A stretch of DNA of 64,000 bases from Actinoallomurus liliacearum. Lineage in GTDB: Bacteria; Actinomycetota; Actinomycetes; Streptosporangiales; Streptosporangiaceae. Shown piece after piece: positions 25,404 through 35,176 of this stretch (the first letter of the stretch is position 1; every line of letters starts with the position of its first letter). The notes beneath the pieces were generated by a model, which was given only the letters and a program-made list of their open reading frames with translations, searched no databases and was not told the DNA's origin. The stretch is taken from contig NZ_BAABHJ010000005.1 of assembly GCF_039542035.1 (NCBI RefSeq), forward strand, positions 806,001 to 870,000, given 5' to 3'. The translations under genes were made by a program, and so were the position numbers.

Positions 25404-26149
25404 CCGAAGGGGGTTCCGCCACTCCCGAGCCGCTCGACCTCAGTGAGATCACCCGCAGCGGCGATCTGTTCGACGCCTTGGCCGCACGCCGCGTCACCGA
25501 TCCGGGTTCCGGATCCGCCGTCTCCGACGATCCGGCCGCCCGCCTGCTGGCCGCCCTGGTCGCCGACGTCGACACGGGCGCGCCGCCACTGCCCGGCCCC
25601 GCCCGCGTCTCCCGCGCGACGTCCAAGACCTCCGGGCGCCCCGTGGTCCGGGCGTTCGTCACCTTCGGCGCGGTCGCGGTCATGCTGACGACGGCCGGTG
25701 CCGCGGTCGCGGTCGGCGGGGGAGGCGGCGGGCCGAAGGCGCACGCTCCATCGGCCCGGCACCAGCTCACGGAACGCTCCAAGGCCCGCATCGAGTCGGT
25801 CGGCCGGGCGCTCCCCAGCGGGCCCCGGCCCACGGTGGACCGGACCCCGGCCGACAAGGCGGACCCCACTCCGACCACGACCAAGGCGTCCGGGCCGCAC
25901 ACCCCCGAGAAGGGGCGCGGCTCCGCTTTCGCCGGGCCTCCGTCGGCGCGGCAGTCCGGCAGCCCCTCGGCGACCCCCACCCCGACCCCGACCCCGAGCC
26001 CGTCCGCGGGGACGCCGACCGAGTCGCCCTCGCCGGTCTCGACCTCGACGCCTGCCACCCCGCAGCCCGACGACACCGCCATCGCCCCGCAGCGCCGGGT
26101 CACCGGGGCGAAAACGGGCGCGCCGGGCCGGACGCCACGCGCCCGGTAA
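25400..26149 (+). CDS. Membrane anti-sigma factor, RsdA-like
   Basis: 249-residue predicted anti-sigma factor for the sigma factor just upstream. The cytosolic N-terminal part has PLDLSEITRSGDLFDALAAR, matching the RsdA sigma-binding region that contacts SigD; one transmembrane helix follows (about 85-106, VVRAFVTFGAVAVMLTTAGA); the remainder is an extracytoplasmic Pro/Thr/Ser-rich stretch with a PTPTPTPSPS-type repeat. TTG start at 25400, coupled to the sigma gene. Function is inferred from position and architecture. Confidence 0.8.
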   Translation: MTEGGSATPEPLDLSEITRSGDLFDALAARRVTDPGSGSAVSDDPAARLLAALVADVDTGAPPLPGPARVSRATSKTSGRPVVRAFVTFGAVAVMLTTAGAAVAVGGGGGGPKAHAPSARHQLTERSKARIESVGRALPSGPRPTVDRTPADKADPTPTTTKASGPHTPEKGRGSAFAGPPSARQSGSPSATPTPTPTPSPSAGTPTESPSPVSTSTPATPQPDDTAIAPQRRVTGAKTGAPGRTPRAR

Positions 26150-26176
26150 GGCGCCGGAACCGGGGACGACCAGGCC

Positions 26177-26563
26177 CTAGCTCGACTGGCCTTCCTCGCT
26201 GTCGATGACGCCGTCGACGTACCCGCGGGCGTACTCCCAGCTCACGTAGTCCTCGGGGGCCGCGGCGATGGCCGGCTCGTGGACCCGGGGCAACCCCTCG
26301 TCGAGCAGGTGGCGCAGGTTGCCGTGCAGGAGGTCCCAGTCGATGTGATGCGCGCGACCGCAGTCGCCGCATTCGACGGTGAGGCCCTTGATGCCGAGAG
26401 GCTCCAGGAGAGCGCGGAAGACCTCCAGGTCGGCGAGGTCGGCCAGCACGTCCTCCCGCTCCGTCGTGCTCAGCGGAGCGGTCTCGTCGCCCGGATCGCC
26501 GAGCGCGGCCGCCGGGTCCTCGGGATCATTCGCGAACGGATCGAGCGGAGCGTCATCGTGCAC
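26177..26563 (-). CDS. DUF5319 family protein
   Basis: 128-residue acidic cytosolic protein of unknown function, found in this location beside sigD and guaB across actinobacteria. Visible features: PLDPFANDPEDPAAALGD at the start, LEPLGIKGLTVECGDCGRAH with a Cys pair, and PEDYVSWEYARGYVDGVIDS near the end. It is on the minus strand, convergent to the anti-sigma gene and divergent from guaB. Confidence 0.88.
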   Translation of the reverse strand: MHDDAPLDPFANDPEDPAAALGDPGDETAPLSTTEREDVLADLADLEVFRALLEPLGIKGLTVECGDCGRAHHIDWDLLHGNLRHLLDEGLPRVHEPAIAAAPEDYVSWEYARGYVDGVIDSEEGQSS

Positions 26564-26693
26564 AAACCCACGCTACCCGAGTATCGGCCGCCGATTCGTG
26601 CCTTGTCGCCGCGCTTGGCCGGTCGTTCGACGCGGACGACTAGGATGGGAGGAACGCTTCGCTGATCAGGCCCGACACCGCGACCCCTTCCGG

Positions 26694-28199
26694 ATGATGC
26701 CCATGACTTTCGCGCCCGAGCCCGCCAAGTTCGCCCCGCAGGGGCTCACCTACGATGACGTGCTGCTCGTGCCCGCGTACTCCGATCTCGGACCGGGCGA
26801 CGCCGACACGACGAGCCGCCTGTCGCGATCGATCACGCTGCGCATCCCGCTCGTGTCCGCCGCGATGGACACCGTCACCGAGGCGCGGATGGCCGTCGCC
26901 ATGGCCCGCCAGGGCGGGCTCGGCGTGCTGCACCGCAACCTGCCGATCGACGAGCAGGCCCAGCAGGTCGATCTCGTCAAGCGCTCCGAGGCCGGCATGG
27001 TGAACAACCCGGTGACCTGCTCGCCGGACGACACCCTCGCCGACGTCGAGGCGCTGTGCGCCCACTACCGGATCTCCGGTGTTCCGGTGACCGACGCCGA
27101 CGGCGTGCTCGTCGGCATCGTGACCAACCGCGACATGCGGTTCGAGACCAACGCCGCGCGCCCGGTGCGCGAGGTGATGACCCGGATGCCGCTGGTGACG
27201 GCCCCGGTCGGGGTCTCCCGTGACGAGGCGTTCGCGCTGCTGCGCGCCAACAAGGTGGAGAAGCTTCCGCTCGTCGACGGCGCCGGCCGGCTGCGCGGCC
27301 TGATCACGGTGAAGGACTTCACCAAGAGCGAGCAGTACCCCCTCGCCACCAAGGACTCCGCCGGCCGCCTCGTGGTCGGCGCGGGCGTCGGTGTCGGCGA
27401 GGAGGCCGAGCTGCGCGCGAAGGCGCTGGTCGAGGCCGGTGTCGACGTCCTGGTCGTGGACACCGCGCACGGTCACTCCCGCGGCATGCTCGACATGGTC
27501 GCCAAGCTCAAGGCCAACAGCGGCGCCGACGTCATCGCGGGCAACATCGCGACGCGGGCCGGGGCGCAGGCGCTCGTCGACGCCGGTGCGGACGCCGTCA
27601 AGGTCGGGGTCGGCCCCGGCTCGATCTGCACGACCCGGGTGGTCGCCGGTGTCGGGGCGCCGCAGGTCACCGCGATCTACGAGGCGGCGCTGGCGTGCCG
27701 GCCCGCGGGCGTACCGGTGATCGGCGACGGCGGCCTGCAGTACTCCGGCGACATCGCGAAGGCGATCGCCGCGGGCGCCGACACGGTGATGCTCGGGTCG
27801 CTGCTCGCGGGCTGTGAGGAGAGCCCCGGCGAGCTGATCTTCATCAACGGCAAGCAGTACAAGACGTATCGGGGCATGGGCTCGCTCGGCGCGATGAAGA
27901 ACCGCGAGCGCGGCGGCTCGTTCAGCAAGGACCGGTACTCCCAGGAGGGCGTGTCCGGCGAGGACAAGCTGATCCCCGAGGGCATCGAGGGCCAGGTGCC
28001 CTACCGCGGGCCGATCGCCGCCGTTTCGCACCAGCTGATCGGTGGCCTGCGCCAGGCGATGTGGTACACCGGCTCGCGCACCATCGGCGACCTGCAGGAG
28101 AACGGCGTGCTGATGCCGATCACCGGGGCGGGACTGCGGGAGAGCCACCCGCACGACATCCAGATGACCGTCGAAGCGCCCAACTACCAGGTTCGCTGA
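26694..28199 (+). CDS. guaB: IMP dehydrogenase
   Basis: Oxidises IMP to XMP, the committed step of GMP synthesis. About 501 residues: the TIM barrel is interrupted by two CBS domains (about 110-225, for example ISGVPVTDADGVLVGIVTNR), and the catalytic loop GPGSICTTRVV has the active-site Cys. The flap sequence and C-terminal HHDIQ-like end (SHPHDIQMT) are normal. Two ATGs (26694, 26697) and another at 26703 compete; none has a good ribosome binding site, so the start is uncertain by a few codons. Confidence 0.95.
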   Translation: MMPMTFAPEPAKFAPQGLTYDDVLLVPAYSDLGPGDADTTSRLSRSITLRIPLVSAAMDTVTEARMAVAMARQGGLGVLHRNLPIDEQAQQVDLVKRSEAGMVNNPVTCSPDDTLADVEALCAHYRISGVPVTDADGVLVGIVTNRDMRFETNAARPVREVMTRMPLVTAPVGVSRDEAFALLRANKVEKLPLVDGAGRLRGLITVKDFTKSEQYPLATKDSAGRLVVGAGVGVGEEAELRAKALVEAGVDVLVVDTAHGHSRGMLDMVAKLKANSGADVIAGNIATRAGAQALVDAGADAVKVGVGPGSICTTRVVAGVGAPQVTAIYEAALACRPAGVPVIGDGGLQYSGDIAKAIAAGADTVMLGSLLAGCEESPGELIFINGKQYKTYRGMGSLGAMKNRERGGSFSKDRYSQEGVSGEDKLIPEGIEGQVPYRGPIAAVSHQLIGGLRQAMWYTGSRTIGDLQENGVLMPITGAGLRESHPHDIQMTVEAPNYQVR

Positions 28200-28257
28200 G
28201 AGTTTCTTCCGGCCGTGGCCCGCTGCGGTCACGGCCGGCGCATGGGAGAGGACGTAC

Positions 28258-29370
28258 ATGGCTGAGGTCGAGATCGGGCGGGGCAAGAGCGGCCGTCGGG
28301 CGTACGCGCTCGACGAGATCGGCATCGTCCCGTCGCGGCGCACCCGGGATCCGGAGGAGGTCAGCGTCGCCTGGCAGATCGACGCGTACCGCTTCGAGAT
28401 GCCGCTGGTCGTCGCCCCGATGGACAGCGTGGTCAGCCCGGCGACGGCGATCGCCATCGGGCGCCTCGGCGGCCTGGGCGTGCTCGACCTCGAGGGGCTG
28501 TGGACCCGGTACGAGAACCCCGACTCCCTGCTGGCCGAGATCGCCTCGCTGGACGACGCCACCGCGACGCGGCGGCTGCAGGAGCTGTACGCCGAGCCGA
28601 TCAAGGAGGAGCTGATCGGGCGGCGCATCGAGGAGATCCGGGACGCGGGCGTGACGGTCGCGGCGCGACTGTCGCCGCAGCGCACGGCGCAGTACCACAA
28701 GGCGGTCATCGACGCCGGGGTCGACCTGTTCGTGATCCGCGGCACGACGGTCAGCGCCGAGCACGTCTCCGGGCGGGCCGAGCCGCTGAACCTCAAGCAG
28801 TTCATCTACGACCTCGACGTCCCGGTGATCGTCGGTGGCTGCGCCACGTACACCGCGGCCCTGCACCTCATGCGCACCGGCGCGGCCGGCGTCCTCGTCG
28901 GGTTCGGCGGCGGTTCGGGCCACACGACCCGTACGGTCCTCGGCGTCGCGGTGCCGATGGCGACGGCCGTCTCCGACGTCGCGGCGGCCCGCCGCGACTA
29001 CCTCGACGAGTCCGGCGGCCGGTACGTCCACGTCATCGCGGACGGCGGCATGCGCCAGTCCGGTGACATCGCCAAGGCCCTCGCGGTCGGCGCTGACGCG
29101 GTGATGGTCGGGTCGCCGTTCGCGCGGTCGACGGAGGCCCCCGGCCGGGGCTACCACTGGGGCAGCGAGGCGCACCACGAGGAGCTGCCGCGCGGCAAGC
29201 GCGTCGAACTCGGGTCGATCGGCACGCTGGAGCAGATCCTGTACGGCCCGTCGAACGTCGCCGACGGCTCGATGAACCTCATCGGCGCGCTCCGCCGGGC
29301 CATGGCCACCGCGGGCTACTCCGACCTCAAGGAGTTCCAGCGCGTCCAGGTCGTGGTGGCGCCGCACTGA
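28258..29370 (+). CDS. guaB3: GuaB3, IMP dehydrogenase-family protein
   Basis: 370-residue TIM-barrel relative of GuaB that lacks CBS domains. The usual catalytic loop with GSICTT is replaced by IRGTTVSAEHVSG, so the active-site Cys of IMP dehydrogenase is missing; homologues in other bacteria have been linked to GMP reductase-like activity. The gene follows guaB by 58 bp, as in mycobacteria and streptomycetes. ATG 28258 follows GGGAGAGGACGT. Confidence 0.93.
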   Translation: MAEVEIGRGKSGRRAYALDEIGIVPSRRTRDPEEVSVAWQIDAYRFEMPLVVAPMDSVVSPATAIAIGRLGGLGVLDLEGLWTRYENPDSLLAEIASLDDATATRRLQELYAEPIKEELIGRRIEEIRDAGVTVAARLSPQRTAQYHKAVIDAGVDLFVIRGTTVSAEHVSGRAEPLNLKQFIYDLDVPVIVGGCATYTAALHLMRTGAAGVLVGFGGGSGHTTRTVLGVAVPMATAVSDVAAARRDYLDESGGRYVHVIADGGMRQSGDIAKALAVGADAVMVGSPFARSTEAPGRGYHWGSEAHHEELPRGKRVELGSIGTLEQILYGPSNVADGSMNLIGALRRAMATAGYSDLKEFQRVQVVVAPH

Positions 29371-29499
29371 GCCTTCCGCACGGAGCCGCGTGCCGAAGCT
29401 CACATCCGTCCCTTTGACCCAGTGCGTCGGCCGGTAAGTGTTTTGTGACGGCCGGGGTACCGACGTAGCGTGGTGACGCAGACGTCGAGGGAGTAGGGC

Positions 29500-31245
29500 A
29501 TGGCGGTTGAGGACTCTGAGAACCAGGTGAACCGGTCGCGCCTCGGCCCGGCCGAGCGCGCGGCGGCGCTGGACCGGATCGGCGGCGGCGAGGAGTTCGA
29601 CGTCGTCGTCGTCGGCGGCGGGATCGTCGGTGCCGGCGTGGCCCTGGACGCCGCGACCCGGGGCCTGAGCGTGGCGCTGGTGGAGGCCCGTGACTTCGCC
29701 GCCGGCACCTCCTCCCGGTCGTCCAAGCTGATCCACGGGGGCCTGCGCTACCTCGAGCAGCGCGACTTCGAGCTGGTCCGCGAGGCGCTGACCGAGCGCG
29801 GGCTGCTGCTCGGCCGGATCGCGCCGCACCTCGTACGTCCCGTGCCGTTCCTGTTCCCGATGACCCACCACGTGTGGGAGCGCGCCTACATCGGGGCGGG
29901 CGTGGCCCTGTACGACGCGCTGTCGCTCTCGATGGGGCAGGACCGTGGCGTGCCCCATCACCGGCACCTGACGCGTACCCAGGCGCTGCGCATCGCCCCG
30001 TCGCTGCGCCGGGACTCCTTCGTCGGCGCGATCCAGTACTGGGACGCCCAGGTGGACGACGCCCGTTACGTCATGATGGCGCTGCGCACGGCGGCGGCGT
30101 ACGGCGCGCAGATCGCCTCCCGCACGCAGGCCGTGGGCTTTCTGCGCGAGGGCGAGCGGGTGACCGGCGTACGCGTGCGGGACCTGGAGTCGGACCGGCA
30201 GCTCGAGGTGCGCGCCAAGCAGGTCGTCAACGCGACCGGGGTGTGGACCGACGACATCCAGGAGCTCGTCGGCGGGCGCGGTCAGATCCACGTTCGCGCG
30301 TCCAAGGGCGTGCACCTGGTGGTGCCCCGGGACCGCATCCACTCCTCCAGCGGGGTGATCCTGCGCACGGAGAAGTCGGTGCTGTTCGTCATCCCGTGGG
30401 GCCGGCATTGGATCATCGGCACGACCGACACGGCCTGGGACCTGAACAAGGACCACCCGGCCGCGTCCAGGGCCGACATCGACTACGTCCTCGAGCACGT
30501 CAACGCCGTGCTGAACACGCCCCTCACCCATGACGACGTCGAAGGGGTGTACGCCGGGCTGCGCCCGCTGCTGTCGGGCGAGTCGGAGGAGACCTCGAAG
30601 CTGTCCCGCGAGCACGTGGTCGCACACCCGGTGCCGGGCCTGGTCGTGATCGCCGGCGGCAAGTACACCACCTACCGGGTGATGGCCAAGGACGCCGTGG
30701 ACGCGGTCGCGCACGGGCTGGACGGCAAGGTCCCGGAGTCCTGCACGGACCAGATCGCCCTGGTCGGCGGCAACGGCTTCCAGGCGGCGTGGAACGCCCG
30801 TCACCGCCTGGCGGAGTCTTCGGGGGTGCACGTGGCGCGCGTCGAGCATCTGCTGCGGCGCTACGGCACGCTGACGGAGGACCTGCTCGCGCTGATCGAG
30901 GAGCGCCCGGACCTCGGCAGGCCGCTCGAGGGCGCCGACGACTACCTGCGCGCCGAGGTCGTGTACGCCGCGACCCACGAGGGCGCCCGGCACCTCAACG
31001 ACGTGCTGACCCGGCGGACGCGGATCGCGATCGAGACGTGGGACCGGGGAATCGGCGCGGCGCGCGAGGCCGCCGAACTGCTCGCGCCCGAGCTGGGCTG
31101 GTCGACGGAGCAGACCGAGCGGGAGATCGAGTACTACCACAAGCGCGTCGAGGCGGAGCGCGACTCCCAGGCGCAGGTGGACGACCAGGACGCCGACGCG
31201 ACCCGTCGCGGGGCACCGGACATCGTCCCGATCGCCACTCCCTGA
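29500..31245 (+). CDS. glpD: Glycerol-3-phosphate dehydrogenase (FAD)
   Basis: Membrane-associated flavoenzyme oxidising glycerol-3-phosphate to dihydroxyacetone phosphate and feeding electrons to quinones. 581 residues; the FAD site is VVVVGGGIVGAGVALDAATR, with the family's SSRSSKLIHGGLRYLE and GGKYTTYRVMA. The C-terminal DAO_C domain (about 400-540) is present. ATG 29500 follows GAGGGAGTAGG. The 130-bp gap upstream has TTGTGA (29443) and TAGCGT (29466) as a possible promoter. Confidence 0.95.
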   Translation: MAVEDSENQVNRSRLGPAERAAALDRIGGGEEFDVVVVGGGIVGAGVALDAATRGLSVALVEARDFAAGTSSRSSKLIHGGLRYLEQRDFELVREALTERGLLLGRIAPHLVRPVPFLFPMTHHVWERAYIGAGVALYDALSLSMGQDRGVPHHRHLTRTQALRIAPSLRRDSFVGAIQYWDAQVDDARYVMMALRTAAAYGAQIASRTQAVGFLREGERVTGVRVRDLESDRQLEVRAKQVVNATGVWTDDIQELVGGRGQIHVRASKGVHLVVPRDRIHSSSGVILRTEKSVLFVIPWGRHWIIGTTDTAWDLNKDHPAASRADIDYVLEHVNAVLNTPLTHDDVEGVYAGLRPLLSGESEETSKLSREHVVAHPVPGLVVIAGGKYTTYRVMAKDAVDAVAHGLDGKVPESCTDQIALVGGNGFQAAWNARHRLAESSGVHVARVEHLLRRYGTLTEDLLALIEERPDLGRPLEGADDYLRAEVVYAATHEGARHLNDVLTRRTRIAIETWDRGIGAAREAAELLAPELGWSTEQTEREIEYYHKRVEAERDSQAQVDDQDADATRRGAPDIVPIATP

Positions 31246-31270
31246 GGTTTACCTCAACGCCTGACATTTC

Positions 31271-31290
31271 GGCGGCCGGTTCCGGCCGCC
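31271..31290. terminator. Hairpin after glpD
   Basis: GGCGGCCGG, TT, CCGGCCGCC: a perfect 9-bp arm repeat 25 bp past the glpD stop. Confidence 0.65.
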
Positions 31291-31401
31291 CAATCCTCGC
31301 TGAATATCGGCATATGTCGGCTTTTGACAGCAGTGACTCCTGTAGGGTTTCCGGGCTAATGGTGCTAATGCCCGAAAAATCCGGCTTGGACAGGAGTCCG
31401 C

Positions 31402-32697
31402 GTGGCAAGGTCGCTGACGCGCACGGTGGCAGTACTGACGACCGGCCTGCTGGTCGCCGGAATCGCGGCGGAGGGTGACGCCGCCCCTTCCACGCACGGG
31501 CGCGCGGCCGCCGCCGTACGGGCGGTCGGGTCCGGCATCGACGCGCAGGCGCTCAGTGAGACCGAACTGCTCGGCGCCCAGGCCAAGAAGAAGAAGGTGA
31601 GCGTACGGACCGGTCCGGTCTTCAACTCCCCGACGGGCAGCAAGACCAAGCAGCACGCGATCGCGACCCAGGTCGCCCAGCTCATCGCCGGCGCGCCCAA
31701 GGGCGCGGTCATCTACGTCGCGATGTACCACTTCTCCACGCAGGACCTGGCCACGCAGCTCGTCAAGGCGAAGAAGCGAAAGGTCAACGTACGGGTGGTC
31801 CTGGACAATGAGTCCGCGGGCTACAAGGCGTACAAGACGCTGAAGAAGGCGCTGGGCACGAACCGGAAGAAGTCCTCCTGGGTCACCCTGTGCGCGAAGG
31901 GGCGGGGCTGCATCGGGCCGCAGTTCAACCACAACAAGTTCTTCCTCTTCTCCACCACGCGTAAGTCGAAGAAGGTCGTGGTCCAGACCTCGGCGAACGC
32001 CACGTACAACGCGCGGGACCTGCAGTACAACGACGCGCTGACGCTGAAGAGCGCGAGCGTGTACGCGGCCTACCGGCGCTACTTCTACGACCTCGCGAAG
32101 CAGCACCACACCGGCAATTACCACCGGACCGTCCGCGCCGGAAAGTACCGGATGGACTTCTTCCCCTGGTCGACGGGCGACCCGGTCAGCCAGGCGCTGG
32201 ACAAGGTGTCATGCACCGGCGGCACCCGCCTCCGGATCGTCATGGGCCACTTCACCTGGCGGCCGATCGCGCAGCGCCTCTGGAAGCTGGACGACGCCGG
32301 GTGCCGGGTCCAGGTCGTGTTCGGGCACGTGGGCCAGTCGGCCCTGCGGGACCTGACGAAGAAGGGCGGCCGCCACGGCGGTCCCGAGGTGCGGTACCTG
32401 CCGGAGAACGGCCACGCGTACGAGCACTCTAAGTACCTGCTGCTCGACGGCCGCTACCAGGGCAAGACGCAGAAGGTCGTGTTCACCGGCAGCAGCAACT
32501 ACACCGACCCCGGCTTCCACGCCCACGACGAGGCGATGATCACCATCGCCGACGCCGCCCTGGAGAAGAGCTACGTCGCGAACTTCGGCACGGTCTTCGG
32601 GCGCGGCAAGGCCATCACGTCCGCCGACGCCGGGATGAAGGCGTCCGGCGTCGTGGAGCCGGACTACGCCGACGACACCGCCGAGAGCGACAACTGA
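31402..32697 (+). CDS. Secreted phospholipase D-like protein
   Basis: 431 residues with an N-terminal signal peptide (about 1-28, AVLTTGLLVAGIAAEGDAA). Two HKD-type motifs are present: FNHNKFFLFS at about 175 and YEHSKYLLLDG with the following GSSNYTDPGFHAHDEA at about 340-380, the arrangement of a two-lobed PLD-family phosphodiesterase. Basic patches (KKKK at about 62-65) may favour nucleic acid or lipid binding. GTG start at 31402. Substrate is unknown; homologues are secreted by many actinomycetes. Confidence 0.88.
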   Translation: MARSLTRTVAVLTTGLLVAGIAAEGDAAPSTHGRAAAAVRAVGSGIDAQALSETELLGAQAKKKKVSVRTGPVFNSPTGSKTKQHAIATQVAQLIAGAPKGAVIYVAMYHFSTQDLATQLVKAKKRKVNVRVVLDNESAGYKAYKTLKKALGTNRKKSSWVTLCAKGRGCIGPQFNHNKFFLFSTTRKSKKVVVQTSANATYNARDLQYNDALTLKSASVYAAYRRYFYDLAKQHHTGNYHRTVRAGKYRMDFFPWSTGDPVSQALDKVSCTGGTRLRIVMGHFTWRPIAQRLWKLDDAGCRVQVVFGHVGQSALRDLTKKGGRHGGPEVRYLPENGHAYEHSKYLLLDGRYQGKTQKVVFTGSSNYTDPGFHAHDEAMITIADAALEKSYVANFGTVFGRGKAITSADAGMKASGVVEPDYADDTAESDN

Positions 32698-32754
32698 CGC
32701 CGGGCCCCGGGCCGTCGCGGGTGGCCACACCCGACGTACGGCCCGGGGCGTGCG

Positions 32755-33387
32755 TCACTCCAGGGACGAGCCCAGGAGGAGGCCGACGCCGGGGCCGTAC
32801 AGCTCGGCCGGCACCCGGTCGGGGTCGAGCAGGTGCTGCAGCGCCAGCCCGAACTCGATCGCCATGGCGAGCGAGGCCCGGTCCTCGGGGGATATCTCCG
32901 ACGAGCCGGTGGACAGGCCGGCGGCGATCTCCTCGCGGCGGGCGTGGTACCAGTCGGCGATCCGCCAGCCCGCCGAGAAGTCGCGCATCCCGAACAGCCA
33001 CAGCTCGACCAGCAGGAGCGCCCGCATCCGGGTCTCCTCGTCCGACATCCGCTCCACGTAGTGCCGTCCGATGTCGGCGGACCGCTCGTCCGGCGAGCGC
33101 TCTGAGTCGCGCAGGGCGGGGCAGGTGCCGAGGCCGGGCTCGGCCTGGGTGTAGCGCTCCAGCAGGGCGAGGACCAGGTCCGACTTGCCGGCGAAGTTGG
33201 AGTAGACCGCGCCCTTCGTGAGCCCGGCCTGGCCGGCGATCTCGTCGAGCGAGGCTCCGCGGATCCCCCGCTCCGCCCACAACCGCTCCGCCGCGTCCAG
33301 GAGAGCGGCCCGGGTCTGGGCCCGCCGTTCCTGCCGGGGTGTGCGGACCTCTTCATTGCCGGCGGACCGGTCCGGGCCGGAGATCAT
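32755..33387 (-). CDS. TetR-family regulator
   Basis: 210-residue repressor. The N-terminal helix-turn-helix is ASLDEIAGQAGLTKGAVYSN followed by FAGKSDLVLAL; the rest is the helical ligand-binding domain. It is divergent from the gabD2-like gene, with a palindrome in between, so control of that gene or of itself is likely. Confidence 0.9.
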   Translation of the reverse strand: MISGPDRSAGNEEVRTPRQERRAQTRAALLDAAERLWAERGIRGASLDEIAGQAGLTKGAVYSNFAGKSDLVLALLERYTQAEPGLGTCPALRDSERSPDERSADIGRHYVERMSDEETRMRALLLVELWLFGMRDFSAGWRIADWYHARREEIAAGLSTGSSEISPEDRASLAMAIEFGLALQHLLDPDRVPAELYGPGVGLLLGSSLE

Positions 33388-33430
33388 TCTGCCCCCTCGT
33401 CTCGACGGTTCCTCACGTCACTCTCCGGAA

Positions 33431-33441
33431 TACACCGTGTA
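33431..33441. promoter_or_regulatory. Candidate TetR operator
   Basis: TACAC-C-GTGTA, a perfect palindrome in the divergent region between the TetR gene (start 33387) and the dehydrogenase (start 33589). Confidence 0.45.
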
Positions 33442-33588
33442 CCGCAATCCGAGCCAGCAAATGCAGAACAAGGTGACTCCGGAACGCACGGAAATGGCAT
33501 TGAGGACAGGAGATGTGGTGCTGACCACGCAGGCGAATCATTACTGGGTAGTAGCCATGAGGAGGACTCGCGTCTTAGAGTTCCGTGC

Positions 33589-35166
33589 ATGAACGCACCC
33601 GCAGCGGCGTCCATCGACGCGCGCGTCACCGTTCCCGACCTGCCCGCGGAGGTGGTCGAGCGGCTCACCTCCCGCGTCGCCTCCAGTGGCGCGACGGTCC
33701 GGATCGCCGCGCCGTTCACCGGAGAGCCGGTCGCCACGCTGCCCGTCTCGACCGGTGCGGACGTCACCGCCGCGTACGAGCGCGCCCGCGTCGCCCAGGA
33801 GTCGTGGGCGCGGCTGTCCCCGGCCCGGCGCGCCGAGCCGTTCCTGCGGTTCCACGACGCGATCCTCGACCGCCGCGCGGACATCCTCGACCTCGTCCAG
33901 CTCGAGACCGGCAAGGCCCGCCGGCACGCCTTCGAGGAGGTCCTCGACGCCGCGGGCAGCACGCTCTACCACGCGCGCCGGGCGCCGGGCCTGCTGCGGC
34001 CGCGCCGCCGCCAGGGCATCATGCCCGCCGCCACCCGCGTCATCGAGCTGCGTCATCCCAAGGGCGTCGTCGGGGTCATCTCGCCGTGGAACTACCCCCT
34101 CGCCCTCGGCCTGACCGACGCCGTACCCGCCCTGCTCGCCGGCAACGCGGTCGTCCACAAGCCGGACACCCAGACCGCGCTGTCCACCCTGTGGGCGCTC
34201 GACCTGCTCATCGAGTGCGGACTGCCCGAAGAGCTGTGGCAGGTGGTGATCGGCGAGCCCGAGCGGATCGGCGACCCGCTGATCGAGGGCGCCGACTACG
34301 TCGCCTTCACCGGCTCGACCCGCGGCGGCCGGGTCATCGCGGACAAGGCCGCGAACCGGCTGATCGGCTACTCGCTCGAACTCGGCGGTAAGAACCCCAT
34401 GCTGGTGCTCGACGACGCCGACGTCGACCGGGCCGCGCAGGGCGCCCTGCGCGCCTGCTTCACCAACGCCGGCCAGCTGTGCATCTCGATCGAACGCCTC
34501 TACGTCGACGAGAAGATCTACGACCGGTTCGCCGAGCGCTTCGTGCATCGGGTCAAGAACATGCGGCTGGGCGCCGGATTCGACGCGGACATGGGCTCGC
34601 TCACCTCCCAGCGCCAGCTCGACACCGTCACCCGGCACGTGGAGGACGCCGTGGCGAAGGGCGCGCGGATCCTCGCCGGCGGCCGGCCGCGCCCCGGCGT
34701 CGGGCCGTACTTCTTCGAACCGACCGTCCTGGAGAACGTCTCGCCGGAGATGGAGCTGTGCGCGGGCGAGACGTTCGGCCCGGTCGTCGCGCTGTACCCG
34801 TTCTCCTCCGACGATGAGGCGGTGCGCCTGGCGAACGGCACGCCGTACGGGCTCAACGCCAGTGTGTGGACCCGCGACGTCGGGCGGGGCCGCCGGCTGG
34901 CCGCCCGGATCAAGGCCGGCACCGTGAACATCAACGAGGGGTACGCCGCCGCGTACGGCTCCTACGACGCGCCCATGGGCGGGATGAAGGAATCCGGGGT
35001 GGGCCGCCGGCACGGCGCCGAGGGACTGCTCCGCTACACCGAGGCCCAGACGGTCGCCAGCCAGCACGGCTTCGGCTTCGAGCCGGTCCTCGGCATGTCG
35101 TACGAGACGTACGCCGCCCTGCTCGCGAACGGTCAGAAACTGCTGAAACGCCTTCGCCTCAGGTAG
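33589..35166 (+). CDS. gabD2: Succinate-semialdehyde dehydrogenase-like aldehyde dehydrogenase
   Basis: 525-residue NAD(P)-dependent dehydrogenase. The Rossmann region VVGVISPWNYPLALG, catalytic general base in LELGGKNPML and catalytic cysteine in NAGQLCISIER are present. Overall similarity is to actinobacterial succinic-semialdehyde dehydrogenases, which would feed the TCA cycle from 4-aminobutyrate or a 2-oxoglutarate bypass; the exact substrate is inferred. ATG 33589 lies after the divergent TetR region; the GMC oxidase follows after 10 bp. Confidence 0.85.
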   Translation: MNAPAAASIDARVTVPDLPAEVVERLTSRVASSGATVRIAAPFTGEPVATLPVSTGADVTAAYERARVAQESWARLSPARRAEPFLRFHDAILDRRADILDLVQLETGKARRHAFEEVLDAAGSTLYHARRAPGLLRPRRRQGIMPAATRVIELRHPKGVVGVISPWNYPLALGLTDAVPALLAGNAVVHKPDTQTALSTLWALDLLIECGLPEELWQVVIGEPERIGDPLIEGADYVAFTGSTRGGRVIADKAANRLIGYSLELGGKNPMLVLDDADVDRAAQGALRACFTNAGQLCISIERLYVDEKIYDRFAERFVHRVKNMRLGAGFDADMGSLTSQRQLDTVTRHVEDAVAKGARILAGGRPRPGVGPYFFEPTVLENVSPEMELCAGETFGPVVALYPFSSDDEAVRLANGTPYGLNASVWTRDVGRGRRLAARIKAGTVNINEGYAAAYGSYDAPMGGMKESGVGRRHGAEGLLRYTEAQTVASQHGFGFEPVLGMSYETYAALLANGQKLLKRLRLR

Positions 35167-35176
35167 GAGCGCACGC